Below are positions 18,670 through 28,238 of a DNA stretch of 64,000 bases, piece by piece. The translations under genes and the position numbers were made by a program. Numbering within the stretch: position 1 is the first letter of the stretch; every line of letters begins with the position of its first letter. Location of the stretch: positions 1 to 64,000 of the forward strand of contig JAUIFA010000005.1 in NCBI GenBank assembly GCA_030429625.1, written 5' to 3'. The DNA is from Alphaproteobacteria bacterium. GTDB lineage: Bacteria > Pseudomonadota > Alphaproteobacteria > Rickettsiales > UBA8987. Under the pieces are notes generated by a model, which was given only the letters and a program-made list of their open reading frames with translations, made no database searches and had not been told where the DNA came from.

Positions 18670-19758
18670 ATGCTCTACCATCTTCTCGTCCCGCTTGCTG
18701 ATGAGTATACGATATTTAACGTTTTTCGTTATTTGACGTTTCGTAGTGGTGGAGCAGTAATCACATCGCTGATTATCTGTTTTATTATTGGACCAAAAAT
18801 CATTGCATGGTTAAAAAGCAAACAAGGAGCTGGGCAGCCTATCCGTGAGGATGGGCCAGAATCTCACCTGCTCACTAAACACGGTACACCCACCATGGGT
18901 GGATTTATGATTTTAATCTCGATGGTATTTTCCACTTTGTTGTGGGCAGATCTGAGCAACGTCTATGTGTGGGTGGTATTGTTGGTGACCATAGGCTTTG
19001 GTGCGCTGGGATTTTATGACGATTATATGAAACTAACAAAGCGTAGCTCCAAAGGCATTTCTGGTAAGAAAAAAATATTCTGGCAAGTGGCGATGAGTGT
19101 GGCCGCGTGTTATATCATTATGATTGCCGCCAACGATAATGATGCCACGCATCTTGCTCTGCCATTTCTAAAAACTTATTTGCTGGATATGGGCTGGTTC
19201 TACATCATTTTTGGCTGTTTTGTGATGGTCGGATCGTCCAATGCAGTGAATTTGACCGACGGTCTAGATGGGCTGGCTATTGTTCCGATGATGATTGCTT
19301 CGAGTTGTTTTGCACTTATTTCCTATCTTGTGGGTAACGCGGTTTTTGCTGAATATTTACAACTGCACGCGATGCCTGGTAGTGGAGAAGTGGCCATTAT
19401 TTGTACTTCGATGGTGGGGGCTGGCCTAGGGTTCTTATGGTTTAACGCTCCTCCGGCACAAGTGTTTATGGGGGATACGGGCAGTTTGTCGCTGGGAGCG
19501 ATGTTAGGTTCGGTCAGCATCATCACCAAACATGAATTTGTGTTGGCTATCATCGGCGGGCTTTTTGTGGTGGAGGCGCTTTCGGTCATCATTCAGGTGC
19601 GTTATTATAAAATGACTGGAAAACGGATTTTTTTAATGGCACCGATCCACCACCATTTTGAAAAGAAAGGTTGGAGCGAGCCAACCATCGTCATTCGTTT
19701 CTGGATTATTGCCGTGATATTTGCTTTAATTGGTTTGTCGACACTAAAGTTGAGGTAA
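18670..19758 (+). CDS. mraY: Phospho-N-acetylmuramoyl-pentapeptide transferase
   Basis: MraY (362 aa) transfers phospho-MurNAc-pentapeptide to undecaprenyl phosphate, making lipid I. Ten membrane helices are expected, and the family motifs are visible: TMGG near residues 75-78, [28 protein letters not shown] with catalytic Asp residues, and [12 protein letters not shown] near the C-terminus. The GAAGGTAA ribosome site lies within the end of the murE-murF fusion, 2 bases upstream. Product MurF pentapeptide feeds it directly. Confidence 0.97.
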   Translation: MLYHLLVPLADEYTIFNVFRYLTFRSGGAVITSLIICFIIGPKIIAWLKSKQGAGQPIREDGPESHLLTKHGTPTMGGFMILISMVFSTLLWADLSNVYVWVVLLVTIGFGALGFYDDYMKLTKRSSKGISGKKKIFWQVAMSVAACYIIMIAANDNDATHLALPFLKTYLLDMGWFYIIFGCFVMVGSSNAVNLTDGLDGLAIVPMMIASSCFALISYLVGNAVFAEYLQLHAMPGSGEVAIICTSMVGAGLGFLWFNAPPAQVFMGDTGSLSLGAMLGSVSIITKHEFVLAIIGGLFVVEALSVIIQVRYYKMTGKRIFLMAPIHHHFEKKGWSEPTIVIRFWIIAVIFALIGLSTLKLR

Positions 19759-19761
19759 GAC

Positions 19762-20400
19762 ATGGACAAGGACGATGTACAATATGCGGGATTCTGGAAG
19801 CGTTTTTCTGCCATTTCTATCGACAGCATCCCTTTGATGATATTGGGTGCGTTGGTGGTCAACATCTTCAGTTCTTTGAGTGGCCAGAGCAATCAATCGG
19901 GCTCTAATACTGATTTTATCATTAATCTGTTGGTTGCCGTATTGTATGTTTTTTTCCTGATGAGTTCGAAATGGCAGGCGACTATTGGTAAGAAAATGGT
20001 CAATATTTACGTGGTAAATAAGGGTGACTTCAGTAAGCCTTCAGCAAAGAAAATGTTTGTCAGAGCCGCTATCCAATACGTCCCTTTGTTTTTGCCGTTT
20101 ATTTTTTTGGCGTTGCGTTTTGATACGCTGTCTAACGGAGTGTTTGAATCGTTCGGGCAATATTTAGATCGGCTGATGCAATTAATGACTCAAGGGGGCG
20201 CTGCTACACAGGCAGAACTTGATGCGATTGATAATATTGCTCAAGCCAGCCAGTTTTACACCGGAATTATGATAGTTAGTTCTATCATTTGGTTTGGCAT
20301 GGCGGGGTGGACCAAGGAAAAGACGGCGTTACACGATATGATATGTGGCACACGGGTGATTTTCGGCTCTCCTAAGCCAAAAGAAAATGATATGGCGTAG
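19762..20400 (+). CDS. RDD-family membrane protein inside the mur cluster
   Basis: The 212-aa product has the RDD-domain layout: an N-terminal YAGFWKRFSAISIDSIP motif with Arg and Asp at helix 1, and a second helix around residues 46-65. The WQATIGKKMVNIYVV segment follows, then further helices (about 100-116 and 170-185), ending in a cytoplasmic tail with LHDMICGTRVI. RDD proteins are membrane proteins of mostly unknown function; some are linked to sodium or proton exchange. A gene of this type between mraY and murD is not part of the usual dcw order. It is only 3 bases after mraY with a GAGGTAAG ribosome site, so it is co-translated with the lipid I pathway. Confidence 0.85.
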   Translation: MDKDDVQYAGFWKRFSAISIDSIPLMILGALVVNIFSSLSGQSNQSGSNTDFIINLLVAVLYVFFLMSSKWQATIGKKMVNIYVVNKGDFSKPSAKKMFVRAAIQYVPLFLPFIFLALRFDTLSNGVFESFGQYLDRLMQLMTQGGAATQAELDAIDNIAQASQFYTGIMIVSSIIWFGMAGWTKEKTALHDMICGTRVIFGSPKPKENDMA

Positions 20401-20416
20401 GAACGATGTTTGTCTT

Positions 20417-21727
20417 ATGAATAATTCACAAATATTTAGTGCGTATTGTGGCAAGAAAATAGGGGTTTTCGGACTGGGTAAGTCTGGATTGTCGGCGCTT
20501 AAAGCATTGACTTCCGCTGGTGCAGAAATCTATGTGTGGGACGATTCTGTGGTGGATGTACCGGAGAAGAAAGCACACTTTGAGCCGTGGGAGAACTGGC
20601 CATGGGAAACCCTCGACGCGTTGGTTCTAAGTCCGGGTGTGCCGTTGACCTATCCACAGCCACACGACATTGTGACAAAGGCAAAAGCACATCATTGTCC
20701 CATTATTTGCGACATTGAATTATTGTACCATTCTCACCCCGATGCAACCTATGTCGCGGTCACAGGGACGAATGGAAAATCTACCACTACAGCCTTAATT
20801 GCACATATTTGCAAAGAATTAGGAATACAACACGCCATGGGCGGCAATATCGGCATTGCTGTAGGAGATTTACCAGTTTTAGATAAGGGCGGTGTGTATG
20901 TGCTTGAGCTTTCTTCTTACCAGTTGGATTTATTAGACCAGACAAAATTTGATGTGGCTGTGTTACTCAACATCACGGCAGATCATATTGACCGTCATGG
21001 CGACATGGTGGGGTATGTTGCTGCTAAGAAAAGGATATTTAAACATCAGTCGCTTCAAGACACGGCGATTATATGTGTGGAGAATAGCTATTGTGCGGAT
21101 ATCTACGAAGACATGAAGAATAGGGCACATGTTGTACCCGTTTCTGTGGGAAGTGACAATGTATCCATTGGGAATTTCCCGCGTCTTGCCGGTCGACATA
21201 ACCAACAAAACATCGCTTGTGCTATGGCGGCAATAAAAATACTGGGCAATTACTCCGATGAGGAAATTATCAAGGCCATTGCCAGCTTTGAGGGGTTGGC
21301 GCATCGCCTACAGTTGATCAATAAAATTAACGGGGTGACGTATGTTAATGACAGCAAGGCCACCAATGACGTTGCCACATGGCAGGCACTTAATGCGTAT
21401 GAAAATATTTATTGGATCGTAGGAGGGGTGGCCAAAGAAGGTGGTATTACATCACTCGAGCCGTTGTTTAAAAATATTAAGCATGCTTTTTTGTTGGGGC
21501 AGGCTGAAGATGAATTTGCTGCTAGTTTGGACGGAAAAGTTCCTTACACAAAATGTGGCAATTTGGACAATGCTTTTAAACAGGCCAGTCAGTCTGCACA
21601 AAAAGATAAAATAAAGTCCCCAATTGTGTTATTGTCTCCGGCATGTGCGTCTTTTGATCAGTTTAAGAATTTTGAACAAAGAGGGCAGGCCTTTATAGAT
21701 ATGGTGAGTAAATTACATGGCAATTAA
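20417..21727 (+). CDS. murD: UDP-N-acetylmuramoylalanine--D-glutamate ligase
   Basis: MurD adds D-Glu to UDP-MurNAc-L-Ala. I place the start at ATG 20417 (436 aa), where the N-terminal Rossmann motif KKIGVFGLGKSGLSAL follows at once; an in-frame ATG at 20387 would overlap the RDD gene by 14 bases and add ten atypical residues. The P-loop GTNGKST is at residues 117-123, and NDSKATND and the C-terminal LSPACASFDQFKNFEQRG match the family. Its end overlaps the ftsW start by 11 bases. Confidence 0.95.
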   Translation: MNNSQIFSAYCGKKIGVFGLGKSGLSALKALTSAGAEIYVWDDSVVDVPEKKAHFEPWENWPWETLDALVLSPGVPLTYPQPHDIVTKAKAHHCPIICDIELLYHSHPDATYVAVTGTNGKSTTTALIAHICKELGIQHAMGGNIGIAVGDLPVLDKGGVYVLELSSYQLDLLDQTKFDVAVLLNITADHIDRHGDMVGYVAAKKRIFKHQSLQDTAIICVENSYCADIYEDMKNRAHVVPVSVGSDNVSIGNFPRLAGRHNQQNIACAMAAIKILGNYSDEEIIKAIASFEGLAHRLQLINKINGVTYVNDSKATNDVATWQALNAYENIYWIVGGVAKEGGITSLEPLFKNIKHAFLLGQAEDEFAASLDGKVPYTKCGNLDNAFKQASQSAQKDKIKSPIVLLSPACASFDQFKNFEQRGQAFIDMVSKLHGN

Positions 21728-22835
21728 ATTTGATCGTACAGACACAAGGCTTATCAGCCAATGGTGGCGGACGATTGACCGCTCTTTGCTGGGCGGGATT
21801 GTGATGATCATTGCCTGCGGAATTGTGTTGGTGATGGCTGCCAGCCCTGTGGTGGCGGAAAGAATAGGGCTGCCGGCATTTTATTTTGCCCACCGTCAGT
21901 TCATATTTTTATGCATTGGTATGGTGTGTATGTTTATATTCTCGTTGATGCCAGTAGTGTATGTGCGGCGCATCGCAGTATTGAGTTTTGTTGGCTGTAT
22001 TGTTCTGTTGGTGATGGTGCAGATATTTGGGGCAGAGGTAAAAGGGGCAAAACGCTGGTTGTTTTTAGGTGGGTTTACGTTACAGCCGTCCGAATTTATC
22101 AAGCCATTTTTTGCGGTGGTAGTAGCGTGGGTCTTAGCGCGCGGCAATCGGGAAGCAAAATTTCCCGGCTTTAGAATAGCCCTGTTACTTTACGGTATTG
22201 TTGCGTTTATGCTCATTATGCAGCCGGATTTTGGGATGACCATTGCCATCTCGGTGATTTGGGCAGTGCAGATGTTCTTAGCAGGGCTTTCGGTGACATG
22301 GATCGTAGGAATTGTTGTGTGTGCCGCCATTGGTTCTGTGTGCGCTTATATGTTTTTGCCCCATGTGGCACAAAGAATTGATACGTTCTTTGACCCTGCA
22401 TCAGGGGATAATTATCAGGTTGTTAAATCTTTGGAAGCATTTGTAAATGGTGGTTTTCTAGGCGTTGGCCCAGGAGAAGGTGTGGTCAAAGAGGTAATTC
22501 CTGATTCGCACACAGACTTTATTTTCGCTGTAGCCGGAGAGGAATTTGGTTCCATCGCGTGTCTGGTGATTGTGGCATTGTTTGTTTTTGTGGTAATCCG
22601 TGGTTTTATAAGAATATACAAAGAAGAAGATTTGTTCATAGTATATGCTTCTGCAGGATTACTCATCCAATTTGCCATGCAGGCCATTATTAATATGGGT
22701 GTGTCGTTAAACCTGTTGCCCAACACAGGAATGACCCTGCCATTTATCAGCTATGGTGGTTCTTCCACCGTCGCAATCTCCATTACCATGGGCATGATTC
22801 TTTCTTTTACCAGAAAACGCTTTGGTAATACGTAA
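21717..22835 (+). CDS. ftsW: Lipid II polymerase FtsW (SEDS family)
   Basis: FtsW (372 aa) is the SEDS-family septal glycan polymerase with about ten membrane helices. Family signatures are visible: GAEVKGAKRWLFLGGFTLQPSEFIKP, QPDFGMT, the large periplasmic loop with FLGVGPGEGVVKEVIPDSHTDFIF broken here as GVGPGEG and DSHTDFIFAVAGEEFG, and LPNTGMTLPFISYGGSS near the C-terminus. Its usual partner FtsI (PBP3) is not in this window. It overlaps murD by 11 bases. Confidence 0.96.
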   Translation: MAIKFDRTDTRLISQWWRTIDRSLLGGIVMIIACGIVLVMAASPVVAERIGLPAFYFAHRQFIFLCIGMVCMFIFSLMPVVYVRRIAVLSFVGCIVLLVMVQIFGAEVKGAKRWLFLGGFTLQPSEFIKPFFAVVVAWVLARGNREAKFPGFRIALLLYGIVAFMLIMQPDFGMTIAISVIWAVQMFLAGLSVTWIVGIVVCAAIGSVCAYMFLPHVAQRIDTFFDPASGDNYQVVKSLEAFVNGGFLGVGPGEGVVKEVIPDSHTDFIFAVAGEEFGSIACLVIVALFVFVVIRGFIRIYKEEDLFIVYASAGLLIQFAMQAIINMGVSLNLLPNTGMTLPFISYGGSSTVAISITMGMILSFTRKRFGNT

Positions 22836-22906
22836 AACCTATGGATAATTTCATGAATATGTTTATATTGGGTTTGACGATTACCTAACAGGAAAGAACT
22901 AGTAAA

Positions 22907-24076
22907 ATGAAAACAGTTATATTGGCATCCGGTGGTACTGGGGGGCACATTTTCCCTGCAGAGGCTCTGGCAGCAGAGCTTAAGTCTCGTGGTTACAGGC
23001 CAGTTCTTGTGACAGATGATCGCTACGATAATTATATCACCAGTGCAAAGAATCTTGATCTTGAAACTTGTATTGTCAGAAGCGGTTCGCTTGGTGGAGG
23101 AATTTTCCAAAAAATAAAAGCGGCCTATGCCATTGCGGTGGGATATTTTCAAGCCAGAAATATTATCAAGGATTTGCATCCGGTGGCAGTGGTTGGGTTT
23201 GGTGGTTATCCCTCATTTCCAACAATGTATGCGGCAACCAGAATGAAAGTCGGTACTATTATTCACGAACAAAACTCAATGATTGGTCGGGCAAATTTTG
23301 TTTTGTCGGACAAAGTGGACGTGATTGCTACCTCGTTTGAAGAAGTGTCCGGAGTGGGTAAAGAAAACAGCCATAAAATTCGTTTTACTGGCAACCCTGT
23401 GCGCCATGCCATCAAAGCCATTCGGGACATGGAATATCCTGATTGGAACGAGAACAGCATTCTGCGTATTTTTGTTACTGGTGGCAGTCAGGGTGCGTCG
23501 ATTTTTTCTGATGTCATTCCGGAGGCTATTGGCCTTTTATCGCAGGAATTAAGAGACAGAATCCGTGTGGATCAGCAATGTAGAGAAGGCACAATCCGAC
23601 AGGTTAAGGAAGAATATAGGGTCATTGGGGTCAGTGCCGAATTAGCAACATTCTTTCACGATGTGCCTTCGCGTTTGGCGGCTTCTCATTTGGTCATTGC
23701 ACGTTCTGGGGCTTCCACGCTGGCAGAAATTTCTGTTGCTGGCCGTCCGGCTATTATGGTGCCTTATCCCCATGCAATGGATGATCATCAGAGGATCAAC
23801 GCCAACGCAATGGAGGAGTCTGGTGGTGGTTGGGTGATGCCGCAGGAGGCCTTTACTCCACAGGCCTTGGCAGCAAGGCTTGAAGCGTTGTTGACTTTAC
23901 CAGCAACATTGATTGAGGCAGCGGCGGCTTCTCGTAAATTTGGCCGCCCAGATGCAGATAAAAATCTAGCAGATTTGGTAGATAAAATAAGTGTTGGTAA
24001 TGTGGAAAAAGGTGGTGTTATTGCCGAAGAAATTGAAGGTATGTCAAAGTTAGATGAGATTGAGACCACAGGATAA
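22907..24076 (+). CDS. murG: Lipid I GlcNAc transferase MurG
   Basis: MurG (389 aa) adds GlcNAc from UDP-GlcNAc to lipid I to make lipid II at the inner membrane. The N-terminal glycine-rich loop ASGGTGGHIFPA is present, and the second domain contains FVTGGSQGA, ARSGASTLAEI and the sugar-nucleotide region VPYPHAMDDHQ. The protein is slightly longer than E. coli MurG (355 aa), with an added C-terminal tail. A 71-base gap from ftsW contains an AGGAAAG ribosome site. Confidence 0.96.
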   Translation: MKTVILASGGTGGHIFPAEALAAELKSRGYRPVLVTDDRYDNYITSAKNLDLETCIVRSGSLGGGIFQKIKAAYAIAVGYFQARNIIKDLHPVAVVGFGGYPSFPTMYAATRMKVGTIIHEQNSMIGRANFVLSDKVDVIATSFEEVSGVGKENSHKIRFTGNPVRHAIKAIRDMEYPDWNENSILRIFVTGGSQGASIFSDVIPEAIGLLSQELRDRIRVDQQCREGTIRQVKEEYRVIGVSAELATFFHDVPSRLAASHLVIARSGASTLAEISVAGRPAIMVPYPHAMDDHQRINANAMEESGGGWVMPQEAFTPQALAARLEALLTLPATLIEAAAASRKFGRPDADKNLADLVDKISVGNVEKGGVIAEEIEGMSKLDEIETTG

Positions 24077-24091
24077 TAGAAGTATACAGAG

Positions 24092-25573
24092 ATGATTAGA
24101 GTACCCAAAAGACTGACACAGACACGCTCCATTCCGGCCATCTCTATGCCGCTTGACATAGGAGTGGTGTATTTTGTAGGTATTGGTGGTATCGGGATGA
24201 GTGGTATTGCTGAGATATTGCATAACCTTGGATACAATGTTGCCGGATCGGATGTGAGCGAAAACGCAACAGTGCAGCGTCTTCAAAAGATGGGCATTGA
24301 TGTTAAGATCGGGCAAAAGGCTGAAAACATAAAGAATGTGGCGGTGGTGGTGAAATCTACGGCCGTACCGATGACCAATCCTGAGATTGTTGCTGCGAGA
24401 GAACAAAATATTCCTGTGGTGCGTCGGGCAGAGATGCTGGCCGAGTTGACCCACTTAAAAGCCACAATTGCCGTGGCAGGATCACACGGGAAGACCACAA
24501 CCACCTCTTTGGTAGGGCATATTTTAGAAGCGGCAAACATGCAACCTACCGTGATAAATGGTGGGGTGATTAATGCTTACGGTACAAATGCCCATCTTGG
24601 TCAGGGGGATTGGTTGGTGGCCGAGGCAGATGAATCAGACGGTACGTTTATTAACATTCCCGCCACCATTGGCATTATTACCAATATGGATCCGGAGCAT
24701 CTGGATTATTGGGGAACCTATGATGAGCTTAAAAAAGGGTTTAAATCTTTTATAGAGCGTTTGCCTTTTTATGGTTTTGCGGCGTTGTGCTATGATCATA
24801 AGGCGGTCAGAGAGCTGGGGGATCATGTGTATGATCGCCGTATTCTCAGCTATGGCACAGAAAGCGATGATGTGGATGTGCGTGGGGTCAATATCCGGTT
24901 TGATGAGCATGGCTCTGTGTTTGATATTGAGATATCTGAGCGTATTACCGGTGATGCTATTCGTTATATTAAAGACGTCAGGTTGGCTGCAGCAGGGTTG
25001 CATAATATCAAAAACGCATTGGCCGCGGTGGTGGTAGCCATTGAAATGAAATTGGACGATGAGGTCATTTACAACGCCTTTGCTAAATTTTCTGGCGTTA
25101 AACGACGCTTTACCAAGGTTGGAGTGGTTAACGGTGTTACCATTATTGATGATTATGCCCACCATCCGGTGGAAATTAAGGCTACACTGGAGGCCGCCAG
25201 TAATATCGTGGCCAACACATCGGGTAAGGTCATTGCGGTGGTTCAGCCCCATAGATATAGCCGTCTGGAAAATCTTTTCTCTGAATTTTGCAAATGTTTT
25301 GTCTTTGCCGATAAAGTAATTGTTGCCAATGTCTATGCGGCGGGAGAATCTCCCATTGCCGGTGTGGACAGTCAGGCATTGGTCGACGTATTACAGAAAA
25401 ATTCAGTGGATGCCAAAATTCTTAAGGATGAAACGACGCTGGCCAAAGACATTACTGAGATTGCCAACAACGGAGATTTAGTGGTGTGCATGGGGGCGGG
25501 GTCGATCACCCTATGGGCCAATAAGTTGCCGGAGCAAATGGCGGGTTTGTCCAAAATATCTAAGGTGGGATAG
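24092..25573 (+). CDS. murC: UDP-N-acetylmuramate--L-alanine ligase
   Basis: MurC (493 aa) adds the first residue, L-Ala, to UDP-MurNAc. The N-terminal FVGIGGIGMSGIAE is the UDP-binding motif, the P-loop GSHGKTTT begins at residue 130, and EADESDGTF and DDYAHHPVEI match the central and C-terminal domains. About 20 residues precede the usual N-terminus, so a later start is possible but no better ribosome site is seen. The TAG stop overlaps the murB GTG by one base. Confidence 0.96.
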   Translation: MIRVPKRLTQTRSIPAISMPLDIGVVYFVGIGGIGMSGIAEILHNLGYNVAGSDVSENATVQRLQKMGIDVKIGQKAENIKNVAVVVKSTAVPMTNPEIVAAREQNIPVVRRAEMLAELTHLKATIAVAGSHGKTTTTSLVGHILEAANMQPTVINGGVINAYGTNAHLGQGDWLVAEADESDGTFINIPATIGIITNMDPEHLDYWGTYDELKKGFKSFIERLPFYGFAALCYDHKAVRELGDHVYDRRILSYGTESDDVDVRGVNIRFDEHGSVFDIEISERITGDAIRYIKDVRLAAAGLHNIKNALAAVVVAIEMKLDDEVIYNAFAKFSGVKRRFTKVGVVNGVTIIDDYAHHPVEIKATLEAASNIVANTSGKVIAVVQPHRYSRLENLFSEFCKCFVFADKVIVANVYAAGESPIAGVDSQALVDVLQKNSVDAKILKDETTLAKDITEIANNGDLVVCMGAGSITLWANKLPEQMAGLSKISKVG

Positions 25574-26475
25574 TGGGTAATTTGCTACAAAAACTTCCTC
25601 AGGTTAGAGGAAAATACCGCAAAGATGTTGATCTTTCAAAAGTGACTTGGTTTAGGGTTGGAGGTAAGGCAGATGTGGTTTTTCGTCCGGCCGACGAAGA
25701 GGATCTGAGTTATTTCCTGCAACATAAACCTAAGGATATTCCGGTTACCATTTTAGGTTTGTGCTCCAATGTGATCGTACGTGACGGTGGCATTAAAGGG
25801 GTGGTCATTCGTTTGGGTGGTGGCTTTTCCAAGGTGGATATAGAAGAAGGTAAAATTACGGTTGGAGCAGGATGTTTAAATTCTCAACTCACAGACATAT
25901 TAATTGAAAACGGTTTGAGTGGGTTGGAATTTTTAAGTGGAATTCCTGGTTCGATTGGTGGTGCGTTGGCGATGAATGCTGGTGCGTATGGTAAGGAAGT
26001 TAAGGACGTGCTTGTAGAAGCCCGCGCGGTGGATGAAGAAGGCTGCATTCATACCATGCTGGCAGACGATATGGGGTTTTCTTATCGTTGCAATGCCGTT
26101 CCAGACGAGTGGATATTTGTGCAGGCAACGTTTAAGACAGAAAAGGAAAAACCTGCTGTGGTGATGGACAGGGTGGCTGAAATTGCCAAACAGCGTGAAG
26201 CCTCCCAACCCATACGTTCACGCACGGGAGGCAGCACATTTCGTAATCCGGAAGGGGATAAAAAAGCCTGGCAGTTTATTGACGATGTAGGTGGTCGTGG
26301 GTTAACGCGTGGCGGCGCACAGATATCAGAACAACATTGCAATTTTATGATCAATACAGGTGAGGCCAGTGCGCGTGATCTGGAATTGCTTGGGAAAGAA
26401 ATTCGTGATAAGGTGCATAAAAAATATGGCGTTATGTTGCAATGGGAAATAAAACGCCTTGGTGAGGGGATGTAA
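25573..26475 (+). CDS. murB: UDP-N-acetylenolpyruvoylglucosamine reductase
   Basis: MurB (300 aa) reduces UDP-GlcNAc-enolpyruvate to UDP-MurNAc using FAD and NADPH. It starts at GTG, overlapping the murC stop by one base. FAD-binding motifs are TWFRVGGKADV, LGLCSNVIVRDGG and GIPGSIGGALAMNAGAYG. The proton-donor Ser lies in GGSTFRNPEG, and the length and pattern fit type II (short) MurB. The next gene, ddl, begins immediately after its stop. Confidence 0.96.
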   Translation: MGNLLQKLPQVRGKYRKDVDLSKVTWFRVGGKADVVFRPADEEDLSYFLQHKPKDIPVTILGLCSNVIVRDGGIKGVVIRLGGGFSKVDIEEGKITVGAGCLNSQLTDILIENGLSGLEFLSGIPGSIGGALAMNAGAYGKEVKDVLVEARAVDEEGCIHTMLADDMGFSYRCNAVPDEWIFVQATFKTEKEKPAVVMDRVAEIAKQREASQPIRSRTGGSTFRNPEGDKKAWQFIDDVGGRGLTRGGAQISEQHCNFMINTGEASARDLELLGKEIRDKVHKKYGVMLQWEIKRLGEGM

Positions 26476-26476
26476 G

Positions 26477-27382
26477 GTGGATTGTAAAAAGATTGCAGTA
26501 CTAAAAGGCGGTATGTCTTCTGAAAGGGAGGTATCACTCAATTCGGCAGCGGCAGTTTCAAAAGTGCTGACAGAATGCGGCTATGAGGTTATCGAAATTG
26601 ATGTGGGTAAAGATGTCGCCGAGCAATTGGCGTTTGTCCGTCCGGATGTGGTGTTCAATGCGTTGCATGGGACGTATGGTGAGGATGGGTGTATTCAAGG
26701 GCTGCTTGAAATTATGCAAATTCCCTATACCCACTCGGGTGTGATGGCTTCAGCCATTGCGATGGATAAACCGACAGCCAAAATATTATTTGAAACCGTT
26801 GGCATACGATGTGCGCCGGGGCAAGTTGTCAGCTCACAGGAACTTAAATCCGGTGTGGAGATTTTAAATTGTCCGGTGGTTATAAAGCCAACCAATGATG
26901 GCTCAAGCGTTGGTGTACATATCATTGATGAAATTTCAGAATTGGCAAATTTTGATTATCAGGCAGAAAAAAGATACCTGATTGAAAAATTTATCGCCGG
27001 CAGGGAACTCACCGTTGGGATGATTGGTGACCGTGTGACAGAAGTCTGTGAGATTAAGCCTAAAGATGGATTTTATGACTACTCCAATAAATACAAATCG
27101 CACGAAACACAATATATTATTCCGGCGGATATTCCTAAAAATATTGCTGAGGAAGCAAAAGAATTTGCCATCAAAGCGCATAGGATTCTTGGTTGTCGGG
27201 GTATCTCGCGGTCGGACATTCGCTACGGTGAGGACGGCAAGATTTACATGCTGGAAACCAATACCCATCCGGGGATGACGGCCACTTCACTGATCCCAAA
27301 ACTGGCAAAGAATATGGGGATAACATTTAATGAACTGATGCAGTTGCTCATTGACAATGCTAAATTGGATAAGGACTCCTGA
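26477..27382 (+). CDS. ddl: D-alanine--D-alanine ligase
   Basis: Ddl (301 aa from GTG 26477, which has GAGGGG eight bases upstream) makes D-Ala-D-Ala for the MurF half of the fusion protein. A longer frame from TTG 26459 overlaps murB and adds six atypical residues. Visible ATP-grasp motifs are KGGMSSEREVSLNS at the N-terminus, LHGTYGEDGCIQG, VKPTNDGSSVGV-like IKPTNDGSSVGVH and the metal site LETNTHPGMT. The stop overlaps ftsQ in a TGATG arrangement. Confidence 0.95.
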   Translation: MDCKKIAVLKGGMSSEREVSLNSAAAVSKVLTECGYEVIEIDVGKDVAEQLAFVRPDVVFNALHGTYGEDGCIQGLLEIMQIPYTHSGVMASAIAMDKPTAKILFETVGIRCAPGQVVSSQELKSGVEILNCPVVIKPTNDGSSVGVHIIDEISELANFDYQAEKRYLIEKFIAGRELTVGMIGDRVTEVCEIKPKDGFYDYSNKYKSHETQYIIPADIPKNIAEEAKEFAIKAHRILGCRGISRSDIRYGEDGKIYMLETNTHPGMTATSLIPKLAKNMGITFNELMQLLIDNAKLDKDS

Positions 27383-28218
27383 TGGTCAGGAAACGTGGTG
27401 TAAAAAAACAGAATTATCGGGAAAAATCGAAGCGTATTTATAAAGAGCGCCGGCTTCGTCATTTTTTTACACGCATCGCTCGTTACGGGATTTTACCAGT
27501 TCTGCTTATTGTTATTTCGCTTTCAGTGTGGCTGTACAAGGCCGGATATGTCGAAAAATTTGGGCAATATATTGTTGAAAATATAATTGTGCTTAGCTCT
27601 TATGCCGGGTTGAATCTTGAGGTGGTCTATCACGACGGTACGAACATGGTTTTAGAGGATGAACTACTGTCGTTTCTTCCTCTGGAAGAAAGTGGTTATC
27701 GAAAAATTCCTCTCTATTCGCTTGACCTTGATGCGCTTAAATATCAAATGGAATCACTAGGATGGATTGAATCGGTTGCCATTGAGCGTAATTTGCCCAA
27801 TGCACTGGTATTAACGGTCAAAGAACGTAATCCACAGGCGATTTGGCAGTATAAGGGACAGCTTTATTTGATTGATCGTAGTGGGGCGTTAATCACCAAA
27901 GAAGGCATAGAACAATTTGCACGCTTGCCCGTTATTGTAGGCGAAGATGCCAATACATTTTTTGAATCTCTGTATATTTTTATGTCGGAAGAGCCAGAAT
28001 TGATGGATAATGTCCAGTCGATAATCCGAGTAGGGGGTAGGCGATGGAACGTACGTATGAAAAATGGCATTGAAATTAAATTGCCCGAAGAAAAGCCGGA
28101 TGTTGCTTGGCGTAGGCTGGCAAAATTACAGCGTGAGAAAAAAATTCTTGATAGAAAGATAAAATACATAGACTTACGGGTTGAAGATCGTCTATTTATT
28201 CTATCTGATGAGAAATAG
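27382..28218 (+). CDS. ftsQ: Cell division protein FtsQ
   Basis: FtsQ (278 aa) is a bitopic membrane protein linking early and late divisome components. It has a very basic cytoplasmic tail (about residues 1-32), one membrane helix (about 36-52), a POTRA-like region (LDLDALKYQMESLGWIESVAIERNLP spread over about 113-140, with NALVLTVKERNPQAIW following) and the FtsQ beta domain. Start and ddl stop overlap as TGATG. FtsL and FtsB partners are not in the window. Confidence 0.93.
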   Translation: MVRKRGVKKQNYREKSKRIYKERRLRHFFTRIARYGILPVLLIVISLSVWLYKAGYVEKFGQYIVENIIVLSSYAGLNLEVVYHDGTNMVLEDELLSFLPLEESGYRKIPLYSLDLDALKYQMESLGWIESVAIERNLPNALVLTVKERNPQAIWQYKGQLYLIDRSGALITKEGIEQFARLPVIVGEDANTFFESLYIFMSEEPELMDNVQSIIRVGGRRWNVRMKNGIEIKLPEEKPDVAWRRLAKLQREKKILDRKIKYIDLRVEDRLFILSDEK

Positions 28219-28238
28219 GTTTTTTATATGGGTATGGT

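Noticed and set aside
20387-20417. The longer murD start at 20387
   Set aside because: It adds ten residues not matching the MurD N-terminus and overlaps the RDD gene.
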